From contig NW_014013064.1 of the NCBI RefSeq assembly GCF_000611645.1, positions 1-24,193 of the forward strand: a stretch of DNA of 24,193 nucleotides, given 5' to 3'. The notes under the pieces were generated by a model. It was not told the DNA's origin and did no database searches. It saw only the letters and a list, made by a program, of their open reading frames with translations. The translations under genes were made by a program, and so were the position numbers. Of this stretch, positions 9,232 through 19,310 are shown piece after piece; position 1 is the first letter of the stretch; each line of letters starts with the position of its first letter. Source of the DNA: Monoraphidium neglectum (Eukaryota > Chlorophyta > Chlorophyceae > Sphaeropleales > Selenastraceae).

Positions 9232-12200
9232 CTGCGGGGGGGAGAGGTGAGGTTGAGCAAGGCGGCTAAATTGTTCGTGAAGGGCTGATGCCTGGCCCGG
9301 CGTCACGTGCGTGCAACGGAGTATTCGATAAAAGCGTGCCCTTATGGTTTGACCAAATCTTTCAGCAGCAGGTTGCGCGGTTGGTGCTGGAGCAGCGGGG
9401 GCACGCGCACAGCCTTCATACCTGAAGGGGCGACTGGAAGCTGCCCAGCCGCACGTTGCGGTGCAGCAGCAGGGCGTCACTCCCTGGGCAGCCGACCAGC
9501 AGCGTGGCGGCCGCGTCCGCCGTGCCGCTCGCCGCCGCGATGCCGCCCACGTCACCCTCTCCGTCTGCGTCTGCCGCCCCTGCGGGGCTCGGGGCGCGTC
9601 GCATGAGCAAGGCGCGTTGCATGAGCGGCACGACGCACACTTTGCAGGAAGGACTTCCTAGCGAGCAGCGGGACTGTTTTCTGCCCTAATGTCACCACGG
9701 GGAGGGGATGCTTATGTGTGCCGGCAGGTCCTGCACCCCACCTGCTGCGTCCAGGCGCGTCAGGGTGAGCTCGCACTCTGCCGGCCCGCCAGACTGGCCA
9801 GACAGCTGCCGCAGGCGCAGCCGGGTGGCGGGCGGAAGCAGCGCCCGTGCGTCCGCCTGGAGGGTCGCGCCAAATGGATAGGCCCTGGCCAATGCAAGTT
9901 GGTGGGCACAGGGTGAGGGCAGTCAGGGCAGCTTCGTGGTTGCGTCGGCCCATGCCCAAGCCCCAGCCGTCATCACCAGTCAGTCCACGCACGCGGCCGC
10001 ACCTCTGTGCCGCAAGCTCGACGCGACGGGGGTCGGCAGCCAACAGCTGCGCCAGGGTGCCAAAGCCGGCCGACTGTGGAGGTGTATGGGCGAATGTAGC
10101 TTGTCAGCACGGTCAGCGGTGTTCGAATGCGTCCTTTTGACAAGTGCCGCATGAGGGTACCACAGCATGCACCCTCCAAGGCCGGGCAGGACAGATTAAT
10201 CAACGAAGCCCCCACCCTCGAAGCAGTCGACCATGCTTCACTTGTAGGGGCCCACCTGCAGCTTGTGCCCTATGAGACGCCCCACATTCGGCAGCTGCCT
10301 GCACTGCTGCCCGCTGTCCTCCCACACGCGCTGCCGCAGGGCGCGGCCAAGCAGCACGGCGTTGCCCGCGGCGGCAAGGCGGCCGTCTGACGCGAAGAGC
10401 TTGGCCATGCAGCGCAGCAGGCGCTGGCCGACACGCAGCAGCTGCGGAAAGCACAGGAACACCATTTGAACAAGCTTTTCATAACGGATGGTGGCTTGGG
10501 AGCAATCATTGGCCGTGCACGTTCAGCACCTGGCTCTAAAAGCTGTGCAGGCAGCTCACAGGAGCGCCATGCGGAGGCTTTGCGGCGTCGGCCGCCGCAG
10601 TGCAGCCCAGCCGGGCCCCGTCCCACCTGGTCCTGCTCCTGCCTGAGGGAGTAGTCCAGCGCCTCCCCCGGGCCTTGGCCCTGGCGGTCAGATAGCGCCT
10701 CGTTGACCTGGACAGGAGTTCCGGGGGGGGGGCGAGCAGGGATAGAATCGGGTGCAGGAGGAGAGGAGTGGGTTGCTTCGGGCAACAGATGTGGGGTTGC
10801 TTCGGGCAACGAATGGCTGCAGCCAGGCAATACCCCAGAAGCAGTGGGTTGGGTCAGGCAGAGTCGGGTGGGGCTGGAGCATTCCAGAGCGGGCGGACAG
10901 CCCGCTTCACATCTCTCTCTCTTTATACCCACGCCACATGGCCCGCACCAATATCTGGATCTTCTCATCCGGCCGCTGTATGCGCGCGAGCACCTTCCTT
11001 GGGGCCCCGCCGTTGCCGCCACTGCCGGCCGCCGGGTCGAGCACAGGGAAGCGGCAGCCGCCCTCGGCGTAGGGCCGGTGGTTGATGGTGTTGAGCAGCT
11101 TCTTCTCGGTCCTGTGTTAGGCACCAAGAGGTACTACAATTTGAAGTCACAATAAGATTCAATTCGAGCATTTTGGGAGGGATTGGTGCTGATGATGAAG
11201 AGGCACAAAAGATGAACATCCTCATGGCAGAGTGCAGACATACTGAGCACAGGTTGCAATTGGAACACACACACACACACACACACCATACCCCTACACA
11301 AACCCACATGCGTACCAGCTCATGCCGACATCGCCCAACCCCACCTCCTGAGCATGATGCCTTTGTACTCGTCGGCGCGCGCCAGCGCCCCTATCAGCGC
11401 CGCCATTGATGATGACGCGCGCGGCAGCGTCACAAACGTCACCATCGTCGGCAGCCGCACGAAGTGCCGCGCCATCAGCCTGCCGGCCTCTGCAGTTCGA
11501 CATTTGCGCGGCAGCAGGACATATCGGCAAGCAACAGGCGTGTTCGCGCTGACATGGGTCCGTTGCTCCATCAAAGACAGGGTTTGGTTGATGACAGTGC
11601 ACGGAAGCTGCCTGGCGTCAATTTTTGACATCAGGTGTCGCATGAGGCTCGCCTCACCTGTGGGCTTAAGCTCGAAGCTTTCATCATCTGTAGTCATGAG
11701 TGCGTGCTTCACCAGGGTGCTGACCTGTCAACCAGCGACAGAATACGAAGGGGCCGGTAAGGAAGTAAGACATGCTGGTAGTAATGCATGCCTGTTCAGG
11801 TGCGGAATGCGGGCCGCTGATATCAAGCCTTGCATCTCGCCTGACAAAGTATGCCCCAACCGAACACTGAGGCCCACGCAACTGCACAAGCACTTGCAAC
11901 CCTTGGTGCCGCGTCCCACTCACGTTCTCCAGCACCAGCCTGTCCCTCAGCAGGCGGTCCACCTCAGACTGGGGCGTTCCCGGGGGCAGAACCAGGCTGG
12001 GGGACAAGGCGGCAGGCGTCGCGCCAGCAAGGGGGCGAGAGGTCGTAGTCATGCAACCAGTTGGGCGCTGCGGAAATTGCCTCCTACGCGTCCCAATGAT
12101 TTGACCACGCCAATTCAAGTTCTCAACAACTGCATCCCGCTTGCGTTTCAACACATCCGCCGCGCCGCCACATGCTTTGTCGCCATCCCCTCTAAAGTGC

Positions 12201-15200
12201 GCACCCATCCCGCGCGCCCACCCGTATCTCCCCGGGTTCTTGCGGATGCGGACGTACAGGAAGGTTGTCTTGAGCCACGCGATGGCCATGCTGACGTCAC
12301 GCACCGTGCCCAGCACCACCTCGGCTGCGAGGGGGGCGTGCGCGTGTGTGCGGTTCACGCGCGGTACCCGCTGCATGGTACACCAAGGTTGCACATCACG
12401 GCTTGCGGCCGCACGACAGCACATCAACCAGCATCCCTCTGAATCCAAAGCGACGCACGCGCACCCGTCACACGGATCAAGCAGGCCTGGCAGTCTGCAG
12501 CAACAGCAGCCCTGCCGCGGCGCGCACCGTTGACGTGCTCCGCCACCGACTCCAGCAGGCAGCTCTCGACCTCCTCCTGCCCCGCCGCCAGCTGGCCGTA
12601 GCGCGCCGCCGTGGAGCGCTGGGTCATGATGACAGCCACACCCTGGCAGTCACAGGGGCAAGGTTGTAGGGGTAGGGTACAGAATGGAAAATCAGGCGGC
12701 AAGTCAGAAGAGCATACCCGCAGAGAAGGCAGGTTCGTTGCTCTCAGGAGTCGCGCTGTTGTTGGTGCGGGCGCAGAGGCGCCCTGCGCTGTACATGTGT
12801 TTTTGGCGTGAGGGGCCCATAGCGCCAGCAGCTGCTGCCCGCTCGCGCGACGTCAAGGCACTCGGTTGGATGCGGAACGCAGGGCCCTTGTTGTACTAGC
12901 GAGCCGGCCACGCACCTCCGTGTCGAACTGCGGCCGCCCCGCGCGCCCCACCATCTGCAGCACCTCGTGCCGCGCGTACTCTGCATAGCCTGGCGCCTCG
13001 CCGGGCCCCGAGTCGCGGCCGCCAACGTACTGCGGTGCAGCACGACAGGGCCGTCAGTGCAGCTCGCTCCTCGCAGCTGCGCTGCAGAGCCAACCAGGTG
13101 CCTCGCCGCCGCACCGAAATTGACAAACCAATGAAGCAGGCTGCGCCTGTGAAAGGGGGTATCTATCCGCAGGGTGTAGAGCGCCTTTGCCCGCACTCAC
13201 CCGTCTGGTGCCCTTGACCACCACCAGGTGCGCCGGCAGGTTGACGCCCATCGCCAGCGTGGACGTGGTGCACTGCGGTCCACAAAGCAGGAAGCAGCAG
13301 GCAGCCCTGACCTCCTAGATCTGCCTGGCTCCGAGCACTCGCGTGTCTGTGCGGTGCGCGTCTGGTACACTGGCCTGGGTAGCAGCTGCATGCCCGCCCC
13401 TGGTCGCGACAAACCCTTCCCTTGATCTGCGGCGTTCCATCCCGTGCAACCCCGCAGTCACCCCAACCCTGCAGCCCTGGCCCTGCAGGCTTACCAGCAC
13501 CATCACGGCCGCCTCCCTGAACAGCCCCTCCACCAGGGCGCGGTCGTCCCCCTCCATCGCCGCGTTGTGAAACGCGACCCCCCAAGGCAAAACGGCCTAG
13601 CGGGATGGGACGACCGGGCGGCAGAACAGGGCGGGCTGCGCTGGAACTGTGACATGAGACCGCTAACCAGGTGGGGCGGAGTGGAGCGGCCGCTAGATGA
13701 GCAGCGACGCCAGCCTGCCCTGCAAAGTGACCCTGGCTCCCCGCACCTGCAGCGCCTTGTTTTTGGTGGCCGCCGCCGCCTGCTGCAGGCGCTGCTGCTG
13801 CGCCGCGCCCCGCACGAACGCGCCGCCCGAGCCCGTGCCGCCGGGCCCGCCGCGGCGCTGCTGGGCCTCTTTGGCGATCGCCTGGGCCGTGTCGGTTGTG
13901 CTGGTGCGGGAGCTGCAACGCAAGGGGAAGCGGGGAGAGGATGGCGTTCCGTCAAGTGACAATTTGTGCGTTTCAGACAGCCTGGTGGGTTAGGTGGCCA
14001 GCTGGTGGCACTGACGGGGGTACTTTTCAAACGCGGCATGCGGAGAGTGGCGACATGCGCGTGGGGCAAGAGGCAGCCTTTGGAAAGCGAGGGCATGCAG
14101 GGCAGCGGCACACACCCCGAGGCGGGTCCCAAACTTACCTGCAGAAGACCAGCGCGGGTCGCCCCTTGGAGTGCTCTGCCACAACGCCAAACACCTGGTC
14201 GCTCAGGCGACGCTCAAACAGGAAATCGTTCTTGGCGGGGGCGTAGCCCTGTGCAGTAACAAACAGGTCAGACCAGATCAGATTGACCAGGTCTGAGCAT
14301 GCAGTCATGTGAGCATCATATGAGGCGTTTGGCTTGGCTGGTCAGGCTGCGGCGCAGCCCCACCATGTCAAGGCGGAGGCTTGGCGCGGGGGCGCAGGCG
14401 CGCACCTTGACATGGGTTGTGAGCTTGACCGGCCTCAGCTCCTCCCCGTATACCCGCACCATGCCAGGCGGCGCTCCCACCCAGGCGCCGATGTCGGCGG
14501 CATTAGGCACTGTGGCCGAGACCGCCAGGCAGCGCACTGATGTGACCGGTGCCTGCAGGAGAGCGTTGCCAGCCGGCCCGCCGCTGTAGGAATGAAGCGC
14601 CGCGCGGGGGCCCCACTTGAATGGGCAGCAGCACATGCACGCGGCGCTCCTGGTCTGTTTATAGAGGGGGCCTGCGGGCGCTGCTGGGGCGGCTGGGGTC
14701 ACCCAGCGTCCTGTTCCCCGCTGGCCCGCCTGCTCACCCCGGCCATCTCTGGGAGGCCGGCAAGCATTTTGAGGCGGCAGACCGTGCCGGCCTCTAGGCA
14801 AGCGCCGCGACCGGCCTCGTGCAGCAGGTGGACCTCGTCGATGAGCAGCAAGGAGATCTGTGTGTGTGTGTGTGTTTGGGTGTGTGTGTGGGTGTGTGAG
14901 TATAATAGTGTTTAGGAGATTGATTGAAGAACAGATGTCATTAGAATGGTGTTGTGGGTAGAGGTGCACGAGGTTGTTGAGGCCGTGAGGGTCCCCATAC
15001 CAACACGAGAGAGCTGTGGGAGCGGCAGCTGGTACTGTGTTGGGTGCACAATGGACCCTTGGCGGGCACGGCCCAAAGACCGTTTCGAGCCCTGCAACGG
15101 AGTGCCATGCAAGCAGACGTAGCATCGGCCGCTCACGTCGCCCAGGAAGCCGGCTGAGCCCGCCTCCTTGGCTGTTCGCGATGTTTGGTCTGCTCAGCAC

Positions 15201-16729
15201 AAAATTGGAGCCGGGAATCGAGGAGGTTTGATACATTGGCACGATAGAGGTGTGACAAAACGGCTCCCGGCTTGATGAATGTGCCTCATCACACTTGCAC
15301 GCCAATGGTGGCAGGCGCGAGCTTCGGCACGGCCTGCAGCATGCCTAGGAGCCTGGGCACGCCCCCTGATGCCCTCCCTGCACCCACACGATCCAGCGCA
15401 AGACCCAAACCCCGCGCACCAAACTTCTCCGGCGTGGTGCATATGAGGTCCGCGCCCTCCAGCTCCCGCGGCTCGGGGTCGCTGTCGCCGCTGAGCTCCA
15501 CAACACTGAGACCCAGCGGCCCAAAACGCGCCGACCAGTCCAAGTGGCGCTCCTGGACGAGAGCCCTGCGAGGGGCCAGGCGGCGCCGTTGCACGCCGGC
15601 GCGCACGATGAGGGACGAGCTGTCAAACGGCTCAAGGCTGACCGCATGCGCTCATGCAGCTTTAAGATGCCCACAAGCGGCAGCGCGCCAAGGATGCGGG
15701 ATGCACGGGCCGCCTGCCTGATGGGAGCCAGGTAGACGGCCTTGGTGCGCCCTTGCGGCGGCTGCAGCTGCCCCTCTGCATCCAGCCGCTTGCCCCACAG
15801 CCGCAGCAGCGCCAGCTCCATCACACCTGCCGCGCAAAGGGCGGCGTTGGGCTCAAGTGATCAGCATGATGATCCGTTGGGGGCCGCAGCTTCGCCACCA
15901 ACAGGGGCGTGGGCACTCATGTAAGGCGCAGTCATCCCCAGCACCCCTGGAGTTGCAGGCGTCCGTGCGCTGCACGCATGCGCACCCGTCTTGCCGCTGC
16001 CTGTTGGGGCGGCGACCACCATGGACGCGTCCGAGCCATGCACCGCATCAAAGCACTCCGACTGAACCAAGTTGAAGTATCTTCAAGAGGTGGGCCAGGG
16101 CGGCAGGCAGATTGGCTAATGCATCACCTGCGGTCCTTGCATGCGCATGCATGTACCTGCATGGGCTTTGGGCGGCTGCTGAAGCCACGCATGGCCCCGC
16201 ATGCGACTCAGGTGCAGCATGCGCGCCGCATGCGCGGCCCACCTGAAGCTGAAGAGGGGCTGAAACACCTCGGGCAGCTCGCGCACGGCGCGCAGGCGGT
16301 CACCCCCCTCCTGCATGGGCGCTGTTGGCTCGTCCCCCAGGCCTGCGCTGCCCAAGTGATTGAGCGCGGGCAAGCCCCCATATGGGTGCAGCGGCGGCGG
16401 CGGTGCTGACCCCTGTGCCGGGTGGGGTGGCTGGCTGGCGAAGGACGGCGCCAGGGGACCTTGCAGGCTGTGGTCAATGTGCGCCATTGGGCCATCATCC
16501 TGCCATGACGGTTGAAAGCCGTGTTGAGGTCCACCATAAGGCTGCTGGGGACTGGCGTAGGTCTGCAGCTGTGGTGGCTGGAAGTCCCGCTGTGTATTGT
16601 ATAGTGGGGCAAATCCTCCAGACAGCGGCATGTCACCATGCAGCGTATTCGGCCGCAGCGGCACTGGGTGCACCCGCTGCTGGTCGCTGTTCTGCCCAAA
16701 TGGCGACAGCGTTTGCTGTCGGGGGCGCC

Positions 16730-16764
<35 letters not shown>

Positions 16765-16819
16765 TGTTGCTGCTGTTGAGGGTTCTGATGCGGAGTTTGC
16801 TGCTGATGTTGCAGGCGCC

Positions 16820-16887
<68 letters not shown>

Positions 16888-17024
16888 ATCAGGTGCTGCT
16901 GCTGCAGGTGCTGCTGCAGTGGGTGCTGCTGCTGTGGGAGCGCAGCCTGCATCTGCTGGTGCTGTTGCCTGTCGTCAAGCTGCCGAGGCTCAAACCCTGC
17001 TCCCGATGGCCACGAAGACTGCAT
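6573..17024 (-). CDS. MER3: MER3/HFM1 meiotic ATP-dependent DNA helicase
   Basis: Complete gene: 25 exons, 1934 aa, phases agree at all 24 junctions. Exons: 17024-16243, 16080-15986, 15826-15718, 15565-15420, 15189-15137, 14857-14738, 14552-14406, 14248-14139, 13912-13747, 13596-13495, 13272-13201, 13029-12916, 12642-12528, 12324-12222, 11996-11924, 11724-11658, 11489-11345, 11111-10949, 10707-10627, 10441-10256, 10073-10003, 9884-9742, 9579-9422, 9231-7395, 7219-6573. Motifs: Q-motif region RYFNLVQSECFD (261-272), Walker A APTGSGKT (285-292), TTPEKF (372-377), DEVH (402-405), SAT (447-449), LAMGVNLPAH (motif V, exon 11), QMVGRAGRP (659-667). MER3-family enzymes are superfamily 2 Ski2-like 3'-5' helicases that stabilise recombination intermediates and promote class I (ZMM) crossovers in meiotic nuclei. 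Known homologues are roughly 1100-1450 aa; the excess here lies in both low-complexity tails. Intron 3 appears to be GC-AG. Expression is expected to be meiosis-restricted. Confidence 0.93.
6771..6836. repeat. (CTG)22 microsatellite, polyQ in MER3 exon 25
   Basis: Twenty-two perfect CTG units on the plus strand (CAG on the coding strand) plus one CAA give 23 glutamines in the C-terminal tail. Confidence 0.95.
10772..10810. repeat. tandem TTCGG-loop hairpin repeats in MER3 intron 18
   Basis: GTTGCTTCGGGCAAC occurs at 10772-10786 and 10796-10810, a 24-nt period. Each copy is a perfect 5-bp inverted repeat around TTCGG. Function is unknown. Confidence 0.5.
11265..11286. repeat. (AC)11 microsatellite in MER3 intron 17
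   Basis: A perfect dinucleotide run inside the intron between exons 17 and 18. Confidence 0.9.
14858..14898. repeat. GT/CA microsatellite abutting the MER3 exon 6 acceptor
   Basis: On the minus strand an imperfect CA repeat runs straight into the AG of the exon 6 acceptor, so the DEVH exon has a CA repeat where a polypyrimidine tract is expected. Confidence 0.85.
15566..15717 (-). other. GC-AG intron (MER3 intron 3)
   Basis: The donor reads ATCAG|GCAGGC and the acceptor CTCGCAG|GGCTC. Only this junction rebuilds the conserved LAPIRALVQER in phase (AG|G, Arg329); no GT donor in the area gives the right phase. Confidence 0.7.
16138..16156. repeat. alternating purine-pyrimidine tract in MER3 intron 1
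   Basis: Nineteen bases of strict pyrimidine-purine alternation (TGCATGCGCATGCATGTAC), similar in composition to the tract at 5027-5055. Confidence 0.5.
16731..16778. repeat. CTG/TTG repeat, 16-Gln tract in MER3 exon 1
   Basis: Ten pure CTG units (16731-16760) followed by mixed TTG/CTG units (CAA/CAG on the coding strand) encode 16 glutamines. CAA interruptions usually slow repeat expansion. Confidence 0.9.
16821..16886. repeat. (CTG)22 microsatellite, polyQ in MER3 exon 1
   Basis: Twenty-two uninterrupted CTG units (CAG on the coding strand) encode 22 glutamines. The uninterrupted length equals that of the exon 25 tract. Confidence 0.95.
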
Positions 17025-17131
17025 AGCGATCTATTGATCGCCTGTAATACTGAAGTATACAACGCGCGGGCGGCATGCCGCGATGACGGTTGAGCAGATC
17101 TGGCGCGCGCGGTCGTATATTTCGGAGCGAA

Positions 17132-17139
17132 GCGCCAAA
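17132..17139 (-). promoter_or_regulatory. E2F/DP-like site upstream of MER3
   Basis: TTTGGCGC on the minus strand fits the E2F consensus TTTSSCGC and lies about 110 bp before the MER3 start codon. E2F/DP factors drive S-phase and some meiotic genes. An 8-mer match can be chance. Confidence 0.35.
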
Positions 17140-17197
17140 TGAGCGGCAAAATCATAACGATGCAACGAATCAATAATTAATCCACTATCTGTAACAC

Positions 17198-17500
17198 CAG
17201 ATCTCATCGTAGTTGGCCGTGAAGAGAGAAAAATGCAAGGTTGAAAGTTGGGAGCAGCTGCCACTCAGCTGGGTGCGCTTCTCTACTTCGGATTGTTGCA
17301 GCTGTCGCTGCCCCGTACTCAAACACGTTCTTGGATCACGTGACATACGGTGCCCAAGATCTTATGTCAATAGCTCACACACCCGAGGACCATCTGCAGG
17401 GTGTGCCGTGTTCTTGGTCCCTGTTCTTGCGTGTGGCAGATGTGCATACGGTGTTCATCATCCTACCTTCTGATAAAGGTTACACAATAAATGTTGTGCG
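17198..17500. repeat. 303-bp tandem repeat, copy 1
   Basis: First of two adjacent direct copies, differing at 8 of 303 positions. The period is a multiple of three. In the frame from 17241 the copy is open to 17525 (no ATG; it would need an upstream exon or acceptor, such as the AG before CTGTCGCTG). TCACGTGA lies at 17336-17343. Confidence 0.95.
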
Positions 17501-17803
17501 CAGATCTCATCGTAGTTGGCCGTGAAGAGAGAAAAATGCAAGGTTGGAACTTGGGAGCAGCTGCCACTCAGCTGGGTGCGCTTCTCTACTTCGGATTGTC
17601 GCAGCTGTCGCTGCCCCGTACTCAAACACGTTCTTGGATCACGTGACATATGGTGCCCAAGATCTTCTGTCAATAGCTCAGACACCCGAGGACCATCTGC
17701 AGGGTGTGCCGTGTTCTTGGCCCCTGTTCTTGCGTGTGGCAGATGTGCATACGGTGTTCATCATCCTACCTTCTGATAAAGGTTACACAATGAATGTTGT
17801 GCG
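17501..17803. repeat. 303-bp tandem repeat, copy 2
   Basis: Second copy, directly abutting copy 1. Its open frame from 17544 runs past the repeat to 17888. Compared with copy 1 in that frame, two of the eight changes are synonymous and three are conservative (V/L, M/L, I/M), with K/E, H/Q and S/P besides. TCACGTGA is conserved at 17639-17646. It could be a duplicated exon of an unrecognised plus-strand gene, a gene fragment, or a duplicated regulatory segment. Confidence 0.95.
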
Positions 17804-19310
17804 CAAGTGTACATGTGGAGGGGCCAGTGCATCTTTGCATGGTGGCTTGAGCAGGGATTGCAGGTGTACTTTCAAGGGTGGGGAATAACGCAGGCATGCA
17901 CAGGTGATATAGGATGCTAGACGTCTAGGCAGAATTGAGCACGTTAGGATTGCGTCTCAATTCAGGCAACGTGAGTTTGTTGGCTATTTGTATGGATCTT
18001 GCATCACACGCTCATTTTGATCCCTCCAAGTGTGAGTGTGAGTTTGGTGCTGTGTAATCGTAGCCAGTGCGAGATGGTACAACGGCAATGTACTGCAGGG
18101 AGGTCATGAGGTGATGTCCTGGACACACAGCGCACGTATCTGAATGATAGGAATCTGGCATCGCGCACAAGCTCAGAACGCCACGAGGGGCGGGGTGAGA
18201 ATGGGCGCTTGTTTGGAGCCCACGTCTGCTGCATCTGCTGCTTGGACTGCTCCTAGTGTGCTCATACGTGCAATGATGCGCCCATCTTGGCGCATACTAT
18301 CTTGCGGTGGGAATGGAAATAGTTGTGACTGAATGTTGCGGTCTGGCGATGTTGGGCCACCGTGGACGCAGGCACGCCCACTGCCGGGCCCCCTCCCTAG
18401 TTCAAACATACCATGCTGCGTCACCAGCAGACTATATACACCCGCAGCACGTACAGCATACCAATTGAGGGACAGGCATGGCCGCACAGCTGCCAAACAC
18501 AATGTACTATGCAAGAGTGGGTCATCTGCGGCGGGGCAACCTGCACGCTTGGTGTGCGCAAGCAAACGTGTGTGCAATGCTCGCTCCCAATGCTCGCTCC
18601 CTTGGAAACTGGTTGCCTCCGGCTATGATCCGTGTGTATTTATGACGTTGTAGCCATATCGCCAGCTACTATCATAAGTGTCCGTGAGCTGCTTCAGATG
18701 ATCCCCGACATGCTGTCGTAAACCAGGAGCTGTGAGCTGTGAGCGAGATCCAGTGAAGCTGAGCGCGAGCGACAAAGAAGCGACCCAATCCGTTGCAAAA
18801 CCCGTTCAACGTGCAAACGTGATATACACCGCCAGAGCAGCCCTGCCCGGTCAGTCAGCCGACGCCACCTTTGCCAGGGACATGACAAACAGGAGCAGGC
18901 AGCTGGTTGGATCAAGGAGCCAGGCTCTGTCTGGATGAAGTGGCGATCTTACTCAACGGAAAGTTGTTACCCAGCTTGCGGCGCCCAAGTGCTTCAAGTT
19001 CTGCTTGCCGACGAACTGCAGACGCAGCGTGGGCCACGGTGCAGCAAGCAGGATGGTCTGCTGCAGCAAAGGCGGCACCAGCTGCAGCTCCAGCTGCAGC
19101 ACCACCAGCAGTTGTTTGAGAGTCTTCTTGGCGCTGAGCATGTTGCAGCTGGCTTGTAGGGCTGCGGCAGCTGGGCTTGACACAGGTGGGGACGGGCGGG
19201 CGTGTTGCAGCTCTGCAGGTGGCTGCTGCTTGTCATGATCAAGCGCAATTATTGCGCAGTCGTGCGCGGTGCGGCGCAGCGACGCACCCGTGGAGTATGA
19301 GCCCAATCGC
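17804..19310. other. stretch without a recognised gene
   Basis: Open frames here are short, mostly lack ATG starts, and match nothing I recognise. A plus-strand TGTAA at 18053-18057 could end a transcript that includes the 303-bp repeats. A 13-bp unit (AATGCTCGCTCCC) occurs twice in tandem near 18576-18601. A CAG/CTG-rich patch near 19075-19125 gives Gln- or Leu-rich shadow frames. 5' exons of the gene starting at 19311 may hide near its end. Confidence 0.35.

Larger units (their letters stand above)
9422..12324 (-). other. MER3 exons 14-23: winged helix and Sec63 domain
   Basis: Exon 14 encodes AEVVLGTVRDVSMAIAWLKT and YVRIRKNPGRYG, the family's winged-helix signature. Exons 16-18 carry SFELKPTEAGRLMARHFV and KLLNTINHRPY at the start of the Sec63 domain. 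Exon 19 gives VNEALSDRQ and ALDYSLRQEQDQ. Exon 20 gives VWEDSGQQCRQLPNVG, a helix-hairpin-helix-like element. Exon 22 gives RAYPFGATLQ and ECELTLTRLD. Exon 23 gives TLLVGCPGSDALLLHRNVRL. The domain finishes in the first residues of exon 24 (LRFKVPQPAPG). All elements are in the expected order. Confidence 0.9.
12528..16080 (-). other. MER3 exons 2-13: SF2 helicase core
   Basis: RecA domain 1 runs from Walker A through DEVH and SAT (exons 2-7). RecA domain 2 runs from LFERRLSDQVFGVV (exon 8) to QMVGRAGRP (exon 12) and the ESVAEHVN linker (exon 13). PWGVAFHNAAM (exon 10) is the Ski2/MER3-type motif before motif V. Exon 9 carries a Gly/Gln/Ala-rich insert of about 30 residues between SSRTSTTDTAQAIAKEA and TKNKALQ, a loop that varies in the family. 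No catalytic residue is missing. Confidence 0.92.
16243..17024 (-). other. MER3 exon 1: Gln-rich N-terminal tail
   Basis: Residues 1-260 are almost entirely Q, P and H-rich, with a 22-Gln tract, a 16-Gln tract and Q/H-rich spacers, followed by Pro/Gly/Ser-rich sequence. Only the last residues (RAVRELPEVFQPLFSFR) match the normal MER3 N-terminus just before the helicase. The ATG at 17024 is the first in frame I can support. The tail is predicted to be disordered. Confidence 0.85.

Noticed and set aside
10766..10810. Short direct repeats considered as CRISPR-like
   Set aside because: Only two units, within a eukaryotic intron, with no spacers or cas genes.
16638..17093. Leu-rich plus-strand frame resembling membrane segments
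   Set aside because: Antisense reading of the CAG repeats in MER3 exon 1, not real transmembrane helices.
17213..17776. Paired 86-codon frames in the alternative frame of the 303-bp repeats
   Set aside because: In this frame nearly every difference between copies is a non-conservative replacement, so the other frame (17241/17544) is the better candidate.
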